Positions 50,347 to 60,427 are shown, numbered from the stretch's first letter. The stretch is 64,000 nt of DNA from Atopobium fossor DSM 15642 (GCF_000483125.1 NZ_KI519553.1:841124-905123); one strand, 5' to 3'. Numbers and translations: made by a program. The notes: generated from the sequence alone by a model not told the origin.

Positions 50347-52596
50347 TTATTGCTCGCCAATTTGCGTAAACGTAAGCTCCACCATAGCAACGTCATCTTC
50401 TAATCTACGTGCTGTGTAACGATCCAATGTTTCAAGCAAGCGGTTAAGCATTCCCTCACTGCCACGCATAGCTTCACGCAGGGTTGCTTCCTGTAAGTTG
50501 CGCTCGCCAAAGAAAACGCCTTCGGGATTACGTGCTTCGGTCACACCATCGGTATACAACAACAAGGTATCACCTTGCCCTATGTTTACCTGGCCATCTC
50601 GGTAACTCATCTCTTCAAACGCACCTACTACACCGGACTGCACATCTAACACATCAAGTGTTTGCGTACCTGTTCGAACTAACAATGCAGGAGGATGTCC
50701 TGCCGAACAATAGGTAAGCTTGCCCCGAGCTAAATCGATGACACCTACAAATAAGGTAGCAAACGTCTCTAGCCTAGAAAACCCCAACAAAAATCGATTA
50801 AGAGTGCGTACCATACGTGCAGGATTAAGACCTTGCCACGCATAGGCGCCTAATGCCGTTTTAACCGCAGCAGAAACCGATGCCGCTTCCACACCATGTC
50901 CTGATACATCACCTAAAATGACGCAAGCACGATGTCCCGGCAAACGAATTAAATCGTAAAAATCTCCACCAACAAAGGCATCAGCTGTTGCAGAAGAATA
51001 AATACCATCTGCAAAAATACCTTCGACCTTTTGTAATTCATTGCGCATACCCAGCTGAAGAGCCTGCGCAATACGTTTATCATTGGTACGTGCCTTTGCA
51101 CTTGCCAAGCCATCCTTGAGCGTTGTACTCACATTACGCAAAAACGCAATCTCTATGTCCTCAAGCGGTTCATACTCATCGGAACGCAATGCCAAATATG
51201 CCCAGTTCTTCTTAGCTAACGTACCCACATACACAAAGGCACCACGGTTTTCTACACCCTGGTCTTCCAACCATGCAGACAACTTATTACCTGCCACTGT
51301 ACTCATAAGTGATGTTGCAGCTACTTCATCTATAGAACTCAATTCACAAAGCTCTGAAAGCTGTACAGGTAAGCTACCTATAAGCCTATGAGCGTCATTA
51401 GTGGGATAGACGCTTAGCATTCCATCCTCTGAAACTTCCAACGGAATAAAGCGCGTTTCTATTTGCTCGCAGGCACTACGGAACATCTCTCCCACATCTG
51501 CACCCGTAAAACTATCTTTATCTGACATACGATCATGTAAGCTCGATACAAAGCCGTCCAAACGAGCTCTGTGCTGCGTACGGAGGTCAGTAAGTGCACC
51601 CATTAGCTGTACGGATAAATACTGTGCCACCGAGTCCAACAGGCGTGCATCATCACGTCTGAGCGATCTAGAGCGTTCCCAGCCCACTACAATCAGAGCA
51701 ATTACACGCTCTGCAAACCATACGGGCACTAAAATACTACTCGCAAAGGGAAACAGTGCTCGTACGGAAATACTAAAGGTCTCGTTTGTCTCCTCATTAA
51801 GCACCCTGCGCATATGAAAGTTCTGGGCGCGTAAATCCTCTTTTTCTGGCGATAAAAGCTGCACACGAATTGCCTTACCAGCAGCAATAGCGTGTAGCTC
51901 CATTCCCTCACCTAACGATAAATACTTGGGGACACGTAAGGTTTCCATGGAGGCTGTAGTGCCGCGCAACACTAAGCCATCGGATTCTGCCAGATACAAA
52001 AGCGTGCCCGTTGCCTCCATAGTGTCACGTAGCTGTTCCAATACGTTGGTAAACAACGTAGCAACATCGCTCCAGTCCAAAGTCTCCAACACAATGTTAA
52101 GCACACCAGAAAGTCTACGATTAGCTCCGCGCAGTTCACTTACAAGCTCGTTAGTTTGTTCATTGCCTGAACCGGCTAACAACGAAGAAGGCTCCATAAT
52201 GAGTAAATAATTATTACCTGGAGCGCTAATTTCATCGCAACGTATAGTAAGAAAGACATCACCTCCGTTGCTGTGGCGTGCAACGACTGAGCACGTAGAG
52301 CCATCAGTAGCAAAAGGCGGAACAAACGTTGCGACAGTAGCTTGAGATCCCAATGACTGGGCAGGATACATAAATTCATCCACACGACGTCCGATAAGAG
52401 AGCGTACACCCAGCATATGAGCTGCGCGCTCATTAGAAAAAAGCACAACGCCCGTGCTTGCAAAAACAATGACTCCATTAGAGGTAATGTCAAGCATGCG
52501 TGCCAAAGTAGCAGGTGCTGTTATGCCCGAACCAACAGAATAGGCACGCTCAATACTTGTAGAGGGATAAGAATCAGTCTGGAAATCTTCTGACAT
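50347..52596 (-). CDS. RsbU-like PP2C phosphatase with PAS and GAF domains
   Basis: A 749-residue signalling protein. A PAS domain lies at about 25-125 (MLDITSNGVIVFASTGVVLF), a GAF-type domain at about 175-310, probably a second degenerate GAF at 360-490, and a C-terminal SpoIIE/PP2C phosphatase at 515-745 with the metal motifs FVGGDFYDL, LGDVSGHGVEA, SAGHPPALL and LLLYTDGVTEARN. It should remove phosphate from the STAS domain encoded next to it when its sensor domains are triggered. The ATG at 52596 has GGGGTG six bases upstream; the frame extends into tRNA-Leu and cannot be coding there. It begins only 36 bases after a tRNA terminator. Confidence 0.92.
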   Translation of the reverse strand: MSEDFQTDSYPSTSIERAYSVGSGITAPATLARMLDITSNGVIVFASTGVVLFSNERAAHMLGVRSLIGRRVDEFMYPAQSLGSQATVATFVPPFATDGSTCSVVARHSNGGDVFLTIRCDEISAPGNNYLLIMEPSSLLAGSGNEQTNELVSELRGANRRLSGVLNIVLETLDWSDVATLFTNVLEQLRDTMEATGTLLYLAESDGLVLRGTTASMETLRVPKYLSLGEGMELHAIAAGKAIRVQLLSPEKEDLRAQNFHMRRVLNEETNETFSISVRALFPFASSILVPVWFAERVIALIVVGWERSRSLRRDDARLLDSVAQYLSVQLMGALTDLRTQHRARLDGFVSSLHDRMSDKDSFTGADVGEMFRSACEQIETRFIPLEVSEDGMLSVYPTNDAHRLIGSLPVQLSELCELSSIDEVAATSLMSTVAGNKLSAWLEDQGVENRGAFVYVGTLAKKNWAYLALRSDEYEPLEDIEIAFLRNVSTTLKDGLASAKARTNDKRIAQALQLGMRNELQKVEGIFADGIYSSATADAFVGGDFYDLIRLPGHRACVILGDVSGHGVEAASVSAAVKTALGAYAWQGLNPARMVRTLNRFLLGFSRLETFATLFVGVIDLARGKLTYCSAGHPPALLVRTGTQTLDVLDVQSGVVGAFEEMSYRDGQVNIGQGDTLLLYTDGVTEARNPEGVFFGERNLQEATLREAMRGSEGMLNRLLETLDRYTARRLEDDVAMVELTFTQIGEQ

Positions 52597-52631
52597 GCGA
52601 CACACCCCGTATCCCATCGCACAAAGCGATA

Positions 52632-52653
52632 TAAAAAAAGCCCCTGCGGGGCT
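52632..52653 (-). terminator. Terminator of tRNA-Leu
   Basis: AGCCCC and GGGGCT around TGC form a compact stem with seven T residues after it on the minus strand. It ends 36 bases before the phosphatase gene start. Confidence 0.9.
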
Positions 52654-52671
52654 CTTATCTACTTTTAACGC

Positions 52672-52761
52672 TGGTGTCGGAGGCGGGACTTGAACCCGCA
52701 CGACCGTTGAGTAGTCACTAGCACCTCAAGCTAGCGCGTCTGCCAATTCCGCCACTCCGAC
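52672..52761 (-). tRNA. tRNA-Leu (GAG)
   Basis: A 90-base class II tRNA with encoded CCA and a long variable arm. The acceptor stem is GTCGGAG/CTCCGAC with discriminator A; the anticodon stem-loop CTAGC-TTGAGGT-GCTAG gives anticodon GAG; the T-loop is GTTCAAGT. Confidence 0.96.
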
Positions 52762-52780
52762 GTGCGTTACAGCAAGAAGT

Positions 52781-52809
52781 AATATAACACATGCTCTTGC
52801 TTATGCAAA
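52781..52809 (-). promoter_or_regulatory. Promoter of tRNA-Leu
   Basis: On the minus strand TTTGCA (or TTGCAT one base on, spacing 16) and TATATT are 17 bases apart, with the expected start about 10 bases before the tRNA. It may also supply read-through transcription of the downstream phosphatase operon. Confidence 0.7.
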
Positions 52810-52874
52810 CAATAATTTTGATAATTTCTGTGATTAACGCTTTGAACATTCTAAGAAAGGATTGTCCCTACACA

Positions 52875-53300
52875 CTAAGCTAAAGTGCGTATCTCTGCAT
52901 CAAGCCTAGCAACAATCTCAACAACTGACATTCTAAAATCTTTGAGTTCCCTAAGGGATTGTTTAATTTCACTCTGAACGCGCACATCAGTAAAAATGTT
53001 ATCAAACCAAATATCAAACATACCGTCAGTCACAGTATCGCTTATCTCGTTAGGTAGATACATGTTTACATCTTCAAGCTCTTTATTAAGCGTGTGCAAT
53101 GAAGCAGATAACCCTCTAATATCACTATTAGCATCCTTGATTTTCTCGCGCTTAATAAAGCTAGAAAATGTTCCTCCACCCAATATGTCAAATAATCCCC
53201 AAGAAGAAGCGCTATCCAAAGAAGAAATAGCATTATCTATTCTGGCAATTACATTAAGCGCCGCAGTACGCGCCTCTTTAAGCTCTTTGAGCCTGTCCAT
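52875..53300 (-). CDS. Small coiled-coil protein of unknown function
   Basis: A 141-residue soluble protein, mostly predicted helix with heptad-like patterns at both ends (LKELKEARTAALNVIARIDN and LRELKDFRMSVVEIVARLD), which resemble each other and may be an internal duplication. The middle contains SSWGLFDILGGGTFSSFIKR. I do not recognise a characterised family. AAGGGAT precedes the ATG. It follows the small membrane-protein gene by 45 bases on the same strand, so they may form an operon. Confidence 0.7.
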   Translation of the reverse strand: MDRLKELKEARTAALNVIARIDNAISSLDSASSWGLFDILGGGTFSSFIKREKIKDANSDIRGLSASLHTLNKELEDVNMYLPNEISDTVTDGMFDIWFDNIFTDVRVQSEIKQSLRELKDFRMSVVEIVARLDAEIRTLA

Positions 53301-53345
53301 TTATATCCCTTGCCTCGCAAAATAAATTCATTCAGATAGTTTTCC

Positions 53346-53606
53346 CTAAGTAAAGTATAGAAAAATCGTAAACATCAAAGAAAGAAATGCAACAACATAC
53401 ACCCACTTTTTATGAAGAAGATGCGCGGCAATAAAAAAGTAAACTGTAGTTAACGCAGGATACAAAACCATAACAATAGTGCTACTCCCTTGAAATCCAA
53501 AGAAATTAACCAAAATAAGGGAAATAGCTCCAGCGATTAAACAATCGGCATATAGTAAATACGTCAATACCTTTTTAACATCGTTCTGCTTAACATCAGC
53601 AAACAT
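53346..53606 (-). CDS. Small membrane protein of unknown function
   Basis: An 86-residue protein with three hydrophobic segments (around 14-35, 40-60 and 65-85) and a short cytoplasmic N-terminus, MFADVKQNDVKKV. The ATG at 53606 has GGGGGAG upstream; a longer frame to 53645 is less likely. No family is recognised. It precedes the coiled-coil gene and may be cotranscribed with it. The gap from here to the opp operon (about 290 bases) holds only the opp terminator. Confidence 0.6.
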   Translation of the reverse strand: MFADVKQNDVKKVLTYLLYADCLIAGAISLILVNFFGFQGSSTIVMVLYPALTTVYFFIAAHLLHKKWVYVVAFLSLMFTIFLYFT

Positions 53607-53811
53607 ATAATCATCTCCCCCAGTACATACCACACCAGAAACCAAATGATTAAAGTAGACTCTTTCCTATCTTTGTTATATTACTAACAACTTATTTTAC
53701 AAGAACTTTTTCCACAAATGGTAGCAATTTTTGTTTGAGCGCCTTCACATTACTTCTTTTACTGCAAGAAATACTACTGCATATCAAATAAAAATATCTC
53801 TCATTGGATAC

Positions 53812-53838
53812 AAAAAACGAGGTAGTAAATCTACCTCG
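53812..53838 (-). terminator. Terminator of the opp operon
   Basis: CGAGGTAG and CTACCTCG form an 8-bp stem around TAAAT, followed on the minus strand by TTTTTTG. It lies 57 bases past the oppF stop. Confidence 0.9.
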
Positions 53839-53894
53839 CTTCTTGATTACAAAACTTTTTTATAGCTAAACTTTTACTCTCTTAGCATATCCTT

Positions 53895-54935
53895 TTAAAG
53901 CTCAATCGATGCATCCTTAATAGGATTGACTGATGCAAAGTGACACGCACAGAAATGTTTCTTGCCTACCTCACGGAACTCAGGCATGGGCTCTTGTCCA
54001 CAAATATCCTGAGCAATGGGGCAACGTGTATGGAAACGACAACCCGCAGGAGGATCAATAGGTGAAGGTACATCGCCGCGCAAAATAATGCGCTCACGCG
54101 TACGCTGAATGTCAGGATCAGGAATGGGTACTGCCGATAAAAGCGACTGCGTGTAAGGATGCTGAGGAGCATCGTAAAGTGTTTTCCAGTCTGCAGTCTC
54201 CATCATGTTGCCCAGATACATTACGGCTACACGGTCAGAAATGTGCTGAACGACTGAAAGATCATGAGCAATAAACAAGTAGGCTGTACCATACTCTTTT
54301 TGGAGATCCGTAAGCAGGTTGAGCACCTGTGCCTGGATAGAAACATCCAAAGCAGATACAGGCTCATCACAAATAATAAGTTTAGGCTTAAGGGCAAATG
54401 CACGTGCAATGCCAACACGCTGACGCTGACCACCAGAAAACTCATGGGGATAGCGGTTGATGTGCTCGGGATTAAGGCCTACAACATCGAGTAAATTACG
54501 TACGTAGTCAATACGCTCTTCCCTACTGGGCATGACACCGTGAATGAGCAGAGGTTCGGAGACAATCTCACCAATGGTCATACGTGGGTTAAGAGAGGCA
54601 TAGGGATCTTGGAAGATGAACTGCATGTTGCGACGCATTTCCTTAAGGCCAGCCTTGTTAAGCTTGCCAACATCCTTGCCATCAAACACAACCTTACCAC
54701 TGGTAGGCTGAGTTAAATGCATGATGCAGCGACCTGTAGTTGACTTACCGCAACCAGACTCACCAACCAGACCAAAGGTTTCGCCAGGCCAAATGTCAAA
54801 AGAAACATCATTTACTGCGTGAACACGCTTCTTGTTCATACGACTAGCAAGAACGCCAGACTCTACAGGAAACTCTTTAGTAAGGTGCTCCACATGAAGG
54901 AGAGGCTCGCCGACATGCTTATCTACCATGGCCAT
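53895..54935 (-). CDS. oppF: Oligopeptide ABC transporter ATPase OppF
   Basis: A 346-residue ABC ATPase. It has Walker [13 protein letters not shown], the signature [14 protein letters not shown] and Walker [15 protein letters not shown], and the family-specific C-terminal extension with three spaced Cys ([18 protein letters not shown]), a likely Fe-S or metal site seen in OppD/DppF subfamily proteins. It powers import together with OppD. The ATG at 54935 overlaps the oppD stop (TAATG); an ATG two codons later has better spacing from GGAGGAG and may be the true start. It is the last gene of the five-gene opp operon. Confidence 0.95.
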   Translation of the reverse strand: MAMVDKHVGEPLLHVEHLTKEFPVESGVLASRMNKKRVHAVNDVSFDIWPGETFGLVGESGCGKSTTGRCIMHLTQPTSGKVVFDGKDVGKLNKAGLKEMRRNMQFIFQDPYASLNPRMTIGEIVSEPLLIHGVMPSREERIDYVRNLLDVVGLNPEHINRYPHEFSGGQRQRVGIARAFALKPKLIICDEPVSALDVSIQAQVLNLLTDLQKEYGTAYLFIAHDLSVVQHISDRVAVMYLGNMMETADWKTLYDAPQHPYTQSLLSAVPIPDPDIQRTRERIILRGDVPSPIDPPAGCRFHTRCPIAQDICGQEPMPEFREVGKKHFCACHFASVNPIKDASIEL

Positions 54936-56023
54936 TACTCCTCCTCTCCCTTGTTAGCACTACGAGAAGTCTCGGGTGCATTCTTTGCAACAAAATCTGC
55001 GTCACCAGCAAAGTGACAACGAGAATAGTGACCAGTTTCGGTCACATGCAACTCAGGCTTTTGCGTACGACACAAATCCGTTGCATAAGGACAACGGGGT
55101 GAGAAGGCACAGCCCTCGGGCACATGAACCAATGAGGGAGGATTACCGTGAATGGGCGTAAGTTCGCTCTTCTCGTCAACCGCAGGTTTAGGAATAGAAC
55201 GAACAAGACCCCAAGTATAAGGGTGTAGTGCATTATAAAAAATCTCGTCTGCGGTACCAAACTCAACAGGTGAACCCGCATACATAACCATGATCTTGTC
55301 GGCCACATCTGCCACAACACCCAAATCATGCGTAATCATGATAATGGCGTTGCCATTCTCTTCCTGCATACGCTTCATGAGCTCAACAATCTGAGCTTGA
55401 ATGGTTACGTCCAAAGCTGTGGTAGGCTCGTCCGCAATCAAAATGTCAGGATCGCAAGCCAAAGCCATTGCAATCATAACGCGCTGACGCATACCACCAG
55501 AAAACTCATGAGGGTAACTCTTGAGACGCTCACGAGCATTAGGAATACCAACAAGCTCCAAAAGCTCAATAGCACGCTCATTTGCCTGCTGCTTGGTGTA
55601 GCCACGATGCAAACGAAGTCCTTCGCCCAGCTGACGACCAATGGTGTAAACAGGGTTAAGCGAGGTCATGGGGTCTTGGAAGATCATAGCAATATCGTTG
55701 CCACGAATGTGCTCCATCTCATGCTCAGACATCTTCAACAAAGACTTGCCACGATAGCGCACATCACCGCCCTCAATCTTTCCTGGAGGCATATCGATAA
55801 GACCCATGATGGTGAGGCTTGTTACTGATTTACCAGAACCAGACTCTCCTACTACACCTAAGGTCTCGCCACGGTCAAGCGTATAACTTACACCGTTAAC
55901 AGCCTTTACCACACCATCTTGGGTGTGAAAATACATCTTTAGATCGTCTACCTCAAGCAGGTGATGACCTTCTGGTACGGGCTGAGTCTTAAGATCAACC
56001 CAGTTATCGTTCTTTTTAGCCAT
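54935..56023 (-). CDS. oppD: Oligopeptide ABC transporter ATPase OppD
   Basis: A 362-residue ABC ATPase with Walker [13 protein letters not shown], signature [14 protein letters not shown], Walker [15 protein letters not shown] and the C-terminal extension [18 protein letters not shown]. It partners OppF. The ATG at 56023 is preferred to one at 56032 because GAAGGA needs that distance. It lies directly after the oppC stop and overlaps oppF by one base. Confidence 0.95.
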   Translation of the reverse strand: MAKKNDNWVDLKTQPVPEGHHLLEVDDLKMYFHTQDGVVKAVNGVSYTLDRGETLGVVGESGSGKSVTSLTIMGLIDMPPGKIEGGDVRYRGKSLLKMSEHEMEHIRGNDIAMIFQDPMTSLNPVYTIGRQLGEGLRLHRGYTKQQANERAIELLELVGIPNARERLKSYPHEFSGGMRQRVMIAMALACDPDILIADEPTTALDVTIQAQIVELMKRMQEENGNAIIMITHDLGVVADVADKIMVMYAGSPVEFGTADEIFYNALHPYTWGLVRSIPKPAVDEKSELTPIHGNPPSLVHVPEGCAFSPRCPYATDLCRTQKPELHVTETGHYSRCHFAGDADFVAKNAPETSRSANKGEEE

Positions 56024-56024
56024 C

Positions 56025-56963
56025 TTATGCATCCTTCATCTTTACATCGAGTGCATCGCGCAAGCCATCACCCAACAAGGTGAAGGACAAAACGGTGGTG
56101 AGAATTGCAATACCAGGCATAACCATGAGCCAAGGTTGAGTTGCCAGATACACCTGGCCATCTTGAATCATAATGCCCCAAGAAGGATCTGGTGGAACAA
56201 CACCCATGCCCAAGAAGGACAGAGCGGCCTCGGTAAGGATTGCACCACCAATATTCATAGTTGCATATACAACAATAGTTGCTACGGAGTTAGGAAAAAT
56301 GTGACGAGCAACAATACGGAAATCAGATGCTCCCATAGCGCGTGCTGCATCTACATAGTCATTTTCCTTAACCGTAAGAATTGCCGAACGGAATACGCGA
56401 GCAATAGATGGCCAACCCAAAACACCAATAGCAACAAAGACGTTTTGAATACCAGGCCCAATAACAGCCAACAAGGCAATTACAAATAAGATGTACGGAA
56501 ACGCGAGAAAGACATCTGCAAGACGCATGATAATCGTATCCCAGATACCACCATAGTAAGCAGCCATTGCTCCCATAAACAAACCAATGATGGTAGAAAT
56601 AGCAGTTGCTAATAAACCAACAGAAAGCGAAATACGAGCACCATAAATTACACGGCTCAAAACATCGCGACCTAAGGTATCTGTACCAAAAGGATGCTCC
56701 AATGAAGGTGCAAGCCTGGAAACTGCAGCCATGTTGGAGGAGTCAGAAAATGTTGGACTACCCAAAACCTGAGGCACCCACAAGTCTGCACTAATGGCAA
56801 TAACAACCATCAGAGCAATCCAAATCAGACCACCCATTGCAAGTTTGTTCCTACGCAAACGACCCCATGCATCGCCCCAAAGTGTACGAGCAGGAGCGGC
56901 TGCAGTGGACTCTTTTTGAGATTCAGATGCAACTTCAGTTGCTTGATTCTTCTCATCTGCCAT
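56025..56963 (-). CDS. oppC: Oligopeptide ABC transporter permease OppC
   Basis: A 312-residue membrane permease with an acidic/polar N-terminal tail, then RLAPSLEHPFGTDTLGRDVL, the OppC signature, and the EAA loop DAARAMGASDFRIVARHIFP that contacts the ATPases. Six hydrophobic segments are present. It forms the channel with OppB, whose gene lies 12 bases upstream. Confidence 0.95.
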   Translation of the reverse strand: MADEKNQATEVASESQKESTAAAPARTLWGDAWGRLRRNKLAMGGLIWIALMVVIAISADLWVPQVLGSPTFSDSSNMAAVSRLAPSLEHPFGTDTLGRDVLSRVIYGARISLSVGLLATAISTIIGLFMGAMAAYYGGIWDTIIMRLADVFLAFPYILFVIALLAVIGPGIQNVFVAIGVLGWPSIARVFRSAILTVKENDYVDAARAMGASDFRIVARHIFPNSVATIVVYATMNIGGAILTEAALSFLGMGVVPPDPSWGIMIQDGQVYLATQPWLMVMPGIAILTTVLSFTLLGDGLRDALDVKMKDA

Positions 56964-56975
56964 GCTAAGTCCCTC

Positions 56976-58016
56976 CTAACCCTGGTCCTTAGGTGCGCCA
57001 TACCTAATACGAGGATCAAGGAAGGCGTAGCTAACATCTACAAGCAAATTAATAACCATAACCAAAACTACGATGACGGTTACCGAACCCAAAACAATAG
57101 GCCAGTCACGCTGGGTAATTGCACGGTAGGTTTCAAAACCAACACCGGGCCAGTTAAATACTGTCTCGGTAAGGATGGCGCCTGCCATCATGCCACCAAA
57201 GTCCATACCAATATAGGTAACAACAGGGATGAGGGCATTTTTTAAAGCGTGGTGCAAAATTACACTACGACGAGAAAGACCTTTAGCACGAGCAGTACGA
57301 ATATAGTCTTGGTTCATAACCTCAAGTAGCTGGGAACGCATGATACGAGCCGTATATGCAGTAGATACAGCAGCTAAGGTAAGAGCCGGAAGAATATAAT
57401 AAACCCAACCTTGGAAGTCCGCATTTGGACCACCTGCACCAGAAATGGGCAAATAGACCGCTCCGCCGGTTACATTCTTAAGCGCAACACCAAAGATGAG
57501 CTGCAGTAACATACCAAACCAAAATGCAGGCATTGCAACCAGGATAGAAGTGACCAAAGTTACCAGTATGTCCCAGAATGAATACCGTTTAATTGCGGAA
57601 ATCATACCAGCACCAATACCAATTGCTGCCTCAAGCAAAATAGCCACAATAGACAAGCGAATGGTGTAGGGGTACTTGGAAAGCAAAATACTTGTTACTG
57701 TCTGACCACTACGCTGATAGGAAGTACCCAAATCTCCATGGAGTAGATTGTTCAAATAGGTCACATACCGCTTCCACATAGGTGTAGGAATTGCGTTACC
57801 AGACTCATCTTTTAGAGCCTGACCATTTGCGTCAGTTTCAACCAAGCCATATGAAATGCGCAAGTTTAACTCAGTGACAGGATCAAGCTTTTTCTCTCCA
57901 GCCATAAGCTTGATAGGGTCACCAGGAACGATATTCTCCATCGCAAACAAGATAAGCGTCACACCAAGAAAGACTGGTATGAATTGGAGAATTCGCTTAA
58001 GAATGTACTTCCCCAT
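56976..58016 (-). CDS. oppB: Oligopeptide ABC transporter permease OppB
   Basis: A 346-residue permease starting MGKYILKRILQFIPVFLGVT, typical of OppB/DppB. A hydrophilic insert of about 45 residues sits after the first segment (EKKLDPVTELNLRISYG on to TPMWKRYVTYL), and the EAA loop is RTARAKGLSRRSVILHHALK. It pairs with OppC. It is separated from oppA by 180 bases with strong stem-loops, so its expression is probably lower than that of oppA. Confidence 0.94.
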   Translation of the reverse strand: MGKYILKRILQFIPVFLGVTLILFAMENIVPGDPIKLMAGEKKLDPVTELNLRISYGLVETDANGQALKDESGNAIPTPMWKRYVTYLNNLLHGDLGTSYQRSGQTVTSILLSKYPYTIRLSIVAILLEAAIGIGAGMISAIKRYSFWDILVTLVTSILVAMPAFWFGMLLQLIFGVALKNVTGGAVYLPISGAGGPNADFQGWVYYILPALTLAAVSTAYTARIMRSQLLEVMNQDYIRTARAKGLSRRSVILHHALKNALIPVVTYIGMDFGGMMAGAILTETVFNWPGVGFETYRAITQRDWPIVLGSVTVIVVLVMVINLLVDVSYAFLDPRIRYGAPKDQG

Positions 58017-58099
58017 ACCTGGAATCCTTTTTTCCGCTATTAGGACACATACAAAAACAAACTACACAAGTATAGACACTAATCTATGCAAGAATTATG

Positions 58100-58167
58100 T
58101 GACATCTATGAGAAAATGTCATAGATGCGAAAGAAGGCAGGATACCGGCCATATGGTACCCTGCCTT
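58100..58167 (-). promoter_or_regulatory. Intergenic stem-loops between oppA and oppB
   Basis: AAGGCAGG-TACC pairs with GGTA-CCTGCCTT (58134-58167), and a second pair, CATCTATG with CATAGATG (58103-58127), lies toward oppB. No T-run follows on the minus strand. Such structures commonly stabilise the upstream message or partly stop transcription, giving more binding protein than permease. Confidence 0.6.
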
Positions 58168-58194
58168 ACACAATAAAAGCAGTCTAAACAGCTG

Positions 58195-59829
58195 TTATGC
58201 CTGCATCTCTGCAGTAGCAAAATCACCCTTGTTAAGAGGATTGAAGTAGAAGTTGGCAACCTTTGAAGAACCAACATGGTTGTGAGAGTAATACACGATA
58301 GGAACAATAATTGCAAGATCACCAAGCTTCTTATTAATCTCGCGGTATGCCTGGCGACGCTTCTCCTCATCATTTTCCTGACGTGCTGCAAGAATGGCAG
58401 CATCAATCTCAGGGTCATTAAACTTGGAGTAATTATTCTCTGCCGTAGAGAAGAAGTTAGGATAAATGAAGTTATCCATTGTTGGGTAGTCTGCAGTCCA
58501 GCCTAAACGACCAAACTGAATGTCGCCATTACCCATCTTGGAGAGATAGGATGCCCACTCCATACCATCTTGAGTTACCTTAAATCCAACCTTCTCGAGG
58601 TCACCCTGAACGATGGTCATAAGATCCTCGTGGCCACCACCTGTATTGTAAGAAAGGGTAATCTCGGTGCCAGCAAGATTGTTGTCATCCATAATCTTCT
58701 TAGCAGCATCAAAATCATACTTGGAATATGCCCACTTATTAGCAGGATTATCGTCAATAAGGCTGGGGAACAAGCCATCTGCAGGGATACGAGCGCCCTC
58801 ATACAGCGTATCAGCAATGTTTTGGCGATTAATAGCCAGAGAAATAGCACGGCGTACGTTTACGTCTGCCATAGTCTTATCATTAAGATTCATAACCAAG
58901 TAATACAGAGCTGCATTTGCACCAGTCAAAACCTGCTTACCAGCACTTACGGTATAGCCGTCATCAGACTTGCCATACTGACCCTCGGTCTCCTTAATGC
59001 GACCAGAAGGAATAGCGCAGAAGTCCATATTTCCAGCGGTGAACTCAGTAAAACCAGTGTTAGGATCCTTCTGGATGGAGAAGTTAATGCCATCAAGCTT
59101 GGCCTTCTCGCCATAGTAATCATCAAAACGTTTAACGTTGATGTACTGACCAGACTCCCACTTGCCATCCATCATGAAGGGACCATTACCAATAGGTGCA
59201 AGCAAAAATGCATCGGGATCATCCAAAGCTGCCTGAGGAACAGGAGCAAGACCTGGGTGGCAGGTAATATAAGGGAAGTCAGCAGTAGGCGCCGTAAGCT
59301 TAACTACAAGGGTGTTCTCGTCTGGACAAGTTACACCAGTAAGCTCGGTAGCAGTACCAGCCTTCATCTCTGTTGCACCAACAACAGGATCAAGGTGATA
59401 GGCAATCTCGGAAGGAGTCTTCATATTGGGATTGCAAATACGCTCCCAGCCACGCTTAAAGGAAGCAGCATCTACCTTATCGCCATTGTGGAACTTAGCA
59501 CCCTTTACCAAGTGGAAGGTAAATTCAGTAGCGTCATCATTGACGTCCCAAGACTCTGCTGCCTTGCCCACAAGCTCTTTTTTCTTCCAATCAAACGCGG
59601 TAAGGGAGTCAAACAGAATGTGCTCAACCTGAGTACCTTCGGACTCTTGAGCGTTGTAAGGATCGATTGCTACAGGCTCGGAGAGATAGAACTTCATGGT
59701 TCCGCCAGACTTGCCAGAACCGCCACCTGCGTTAGAGTTATTCTTGCAAGCTGCCAGTGCGGTAAGAGCACTTGCTGCAAGGCCACCCTTAACAAAGGTA
59801 CGACGACCAATCATGAGGTTGTCAGCCAT
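58195..59829 (-). CDS. oppA: Oligopeptide-binding Tat lipoprotein OppA
   Basis: A 544-residue extracellular solute-binding protein (family 5). The N-terminus [18 protein letters not shown] is a twin-arginine signal, running into the lipobox LAAC with the acylated Cys at residue 28, then a Gly/Ser linker. The body has [19 protein letters not shown], the family 5 motif [20 protein letters not shown] and [11 protein letters not shown]. It delivers peptides to OppBC. AAGGAGG precedes the ATG. A 9-bp inverted repeat in its leader may affect mRNA stability. Confidence 0.94.
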   Translation of the reverse strand: MADNLMIGRRTFVKGGLAASALTALAACKNNSNAGGGSGKSGGTMKFYLSEPVAIDPYNAQESEGTQVEHILFDSLTAFDWKKKELVGKAAESWDVNDDATEFTFHLVKGAKFHNGDKVDAASFKRGWERICNPNMKTPSEIAYHLDPVVGATEMKAGTATELTGVTCPDENTLVVKLTAPTADFPYITCHPGLAPVPQAALDDPDAFLLAPIGNGPFMMDGKWESGQYINVKRFDDYYGEKAKLDGINFSIQKDPNTGFTEFTAGNMDFCAIPSGRIKETEGQYGKSDDGYTVSAGKQVLTGANAALYYLVMNLNDKTMADVNVRRAISLAINRQNIADTLYEGARIPADGLFPSLIDDNPANKWAYSKYDFDAAKKIMDDNNLAGTEITLSYNTGGGHEDLMTIVQGDLEKVGFKVTQDGMEWASYLSKMGNGDIQFGRLGWTADYPTMDNFIYPNFFSTAENNYSKFNDPEIDAAILAARQENDEEKRRQAYREINKKLGDLAIIVPIVYYSHNHVGSSKVANFYFNPLNKGDFATAEMQA

Positions 59830-59844
59830 GTGTCCTCCTTATAG

Positions 59845-59892
59845 CCCAATATAAGCGGAGCAACCAGTTTGCCCACAGGAACATATATTGGG
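59845..59892 (-). repeat. Inverted repeat in the oppA leader
   Basis: CCCAATATA (59845-59853) and TATATTGGG (59884-59892) could close a 30-base loop just upstream of the oppA ribosome-binding site AAGGAGG. It may be a stability hairpin or a regulator site. Confidence 0.5.
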
Positions 59893-59975
59893 TGCATTTA
59901 ATACTTATTACACAATATAGGGAATTATTAGCTTTTTATAAAGTAATTTTGTTGGTATTGTTTCCAATTATTAAC

Positions 59976-60002
59976 AAAACGCCTCCAAAAGGAGGCGTTT
60001 TT
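59976..60002. terminator. Terminator after secG
   Basis: AACGCCTCC and GGAGGCGTT flank AAAA, giving a perfect 9-bp stem with T-runs on both strands (TTTTT on plus, TTTTG on minus). It lies 63 bases past the secG stop and closes the glycolytic operon. Confidence 0.88.
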
Positions 60003-60064
60003 CTCATATATATGGAGTTTTTTGCATAAAACATGTGGTACGAGAAATGCAAAAAGACACTTTT

Positions 60065-60313
60065 TTAGAACGTACCCTGAGGGAAGGTGATAACAAAAAT
60101 AAGGATGGTAACTACAAACACCACTGATGCAATAACTGTCAGACGATCCAGATTCTTCTCCCACACTCCTGAAGCAGCAGAAGAATTATACAGGGAGCTG
60201 GCAATCATGTCAGAAACACCGGTACCCTTACCGGAGTGCATGAGCACCAAAATAACTACTGCAAGAGCGGAAATTGCCCAAACAACCAGCAAAACAATGT
60301 TTAATGGACTCAC
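60065..60313 (-). CDS. secG: Preprotein translocase subunit SecG
   Basis: An 82-residue membrane protein with two hydrophobic segments (LNIVLLVVWAISALAVVILVL and IASVVFVVTILIFVI) separated by HSGKGTGVSDMIASS, the conserved SecG loop. It assists SecYE in protein export. Placement after pgk-tpiA-gpm is a common arrangement. A terminator separates it from gpmI, so it is either read through or has its own promoter. Confidence 0.95.
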   Translation of the reverse strand: MSPLNIVLLVVWAISALAVVILVLMHSGKGTGVSDMIASSLYNSSAASGVWEKNLDRLTVIASVVFVVTILIFVITFPQGTF

Positions 60314-60342
60314 GACTAAATCTCCTCAAATAACAATTTCAT

Positions 60343-60377
60343 AAAAAAGCCGGCACTGCATGAGCGGTACCGGCTTT
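60343..60377 (-). terminator. Terminator between gpmI and secG
   Basis: AAAGCCGG and CCGGCTTT, with a short inner AC/GT pair, form a stem followed on the minus strand by TTTTTTATG. It should reduce read-through into secG. Confidence 0.85.
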
Positions 60378-60427
60378 AAAAGCTTCACTCAACAATTGAG
60401 TAGCATAGCACATGAGCTGTGGAAAGA

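Noticed and set aside
53607-53894. A hidden small gene between the unknown membrane protein and the opp operon
   Set aside because: Open frames there are very short and lack ribosome-binding sites; only the opp terminator is supported.
58570-59844. A 424-codon open frame antisense to oppA
   Set aside because: It is long, but it is the mirror of a well-conserved gene, has no recognisable domain and has no suitable start signal.
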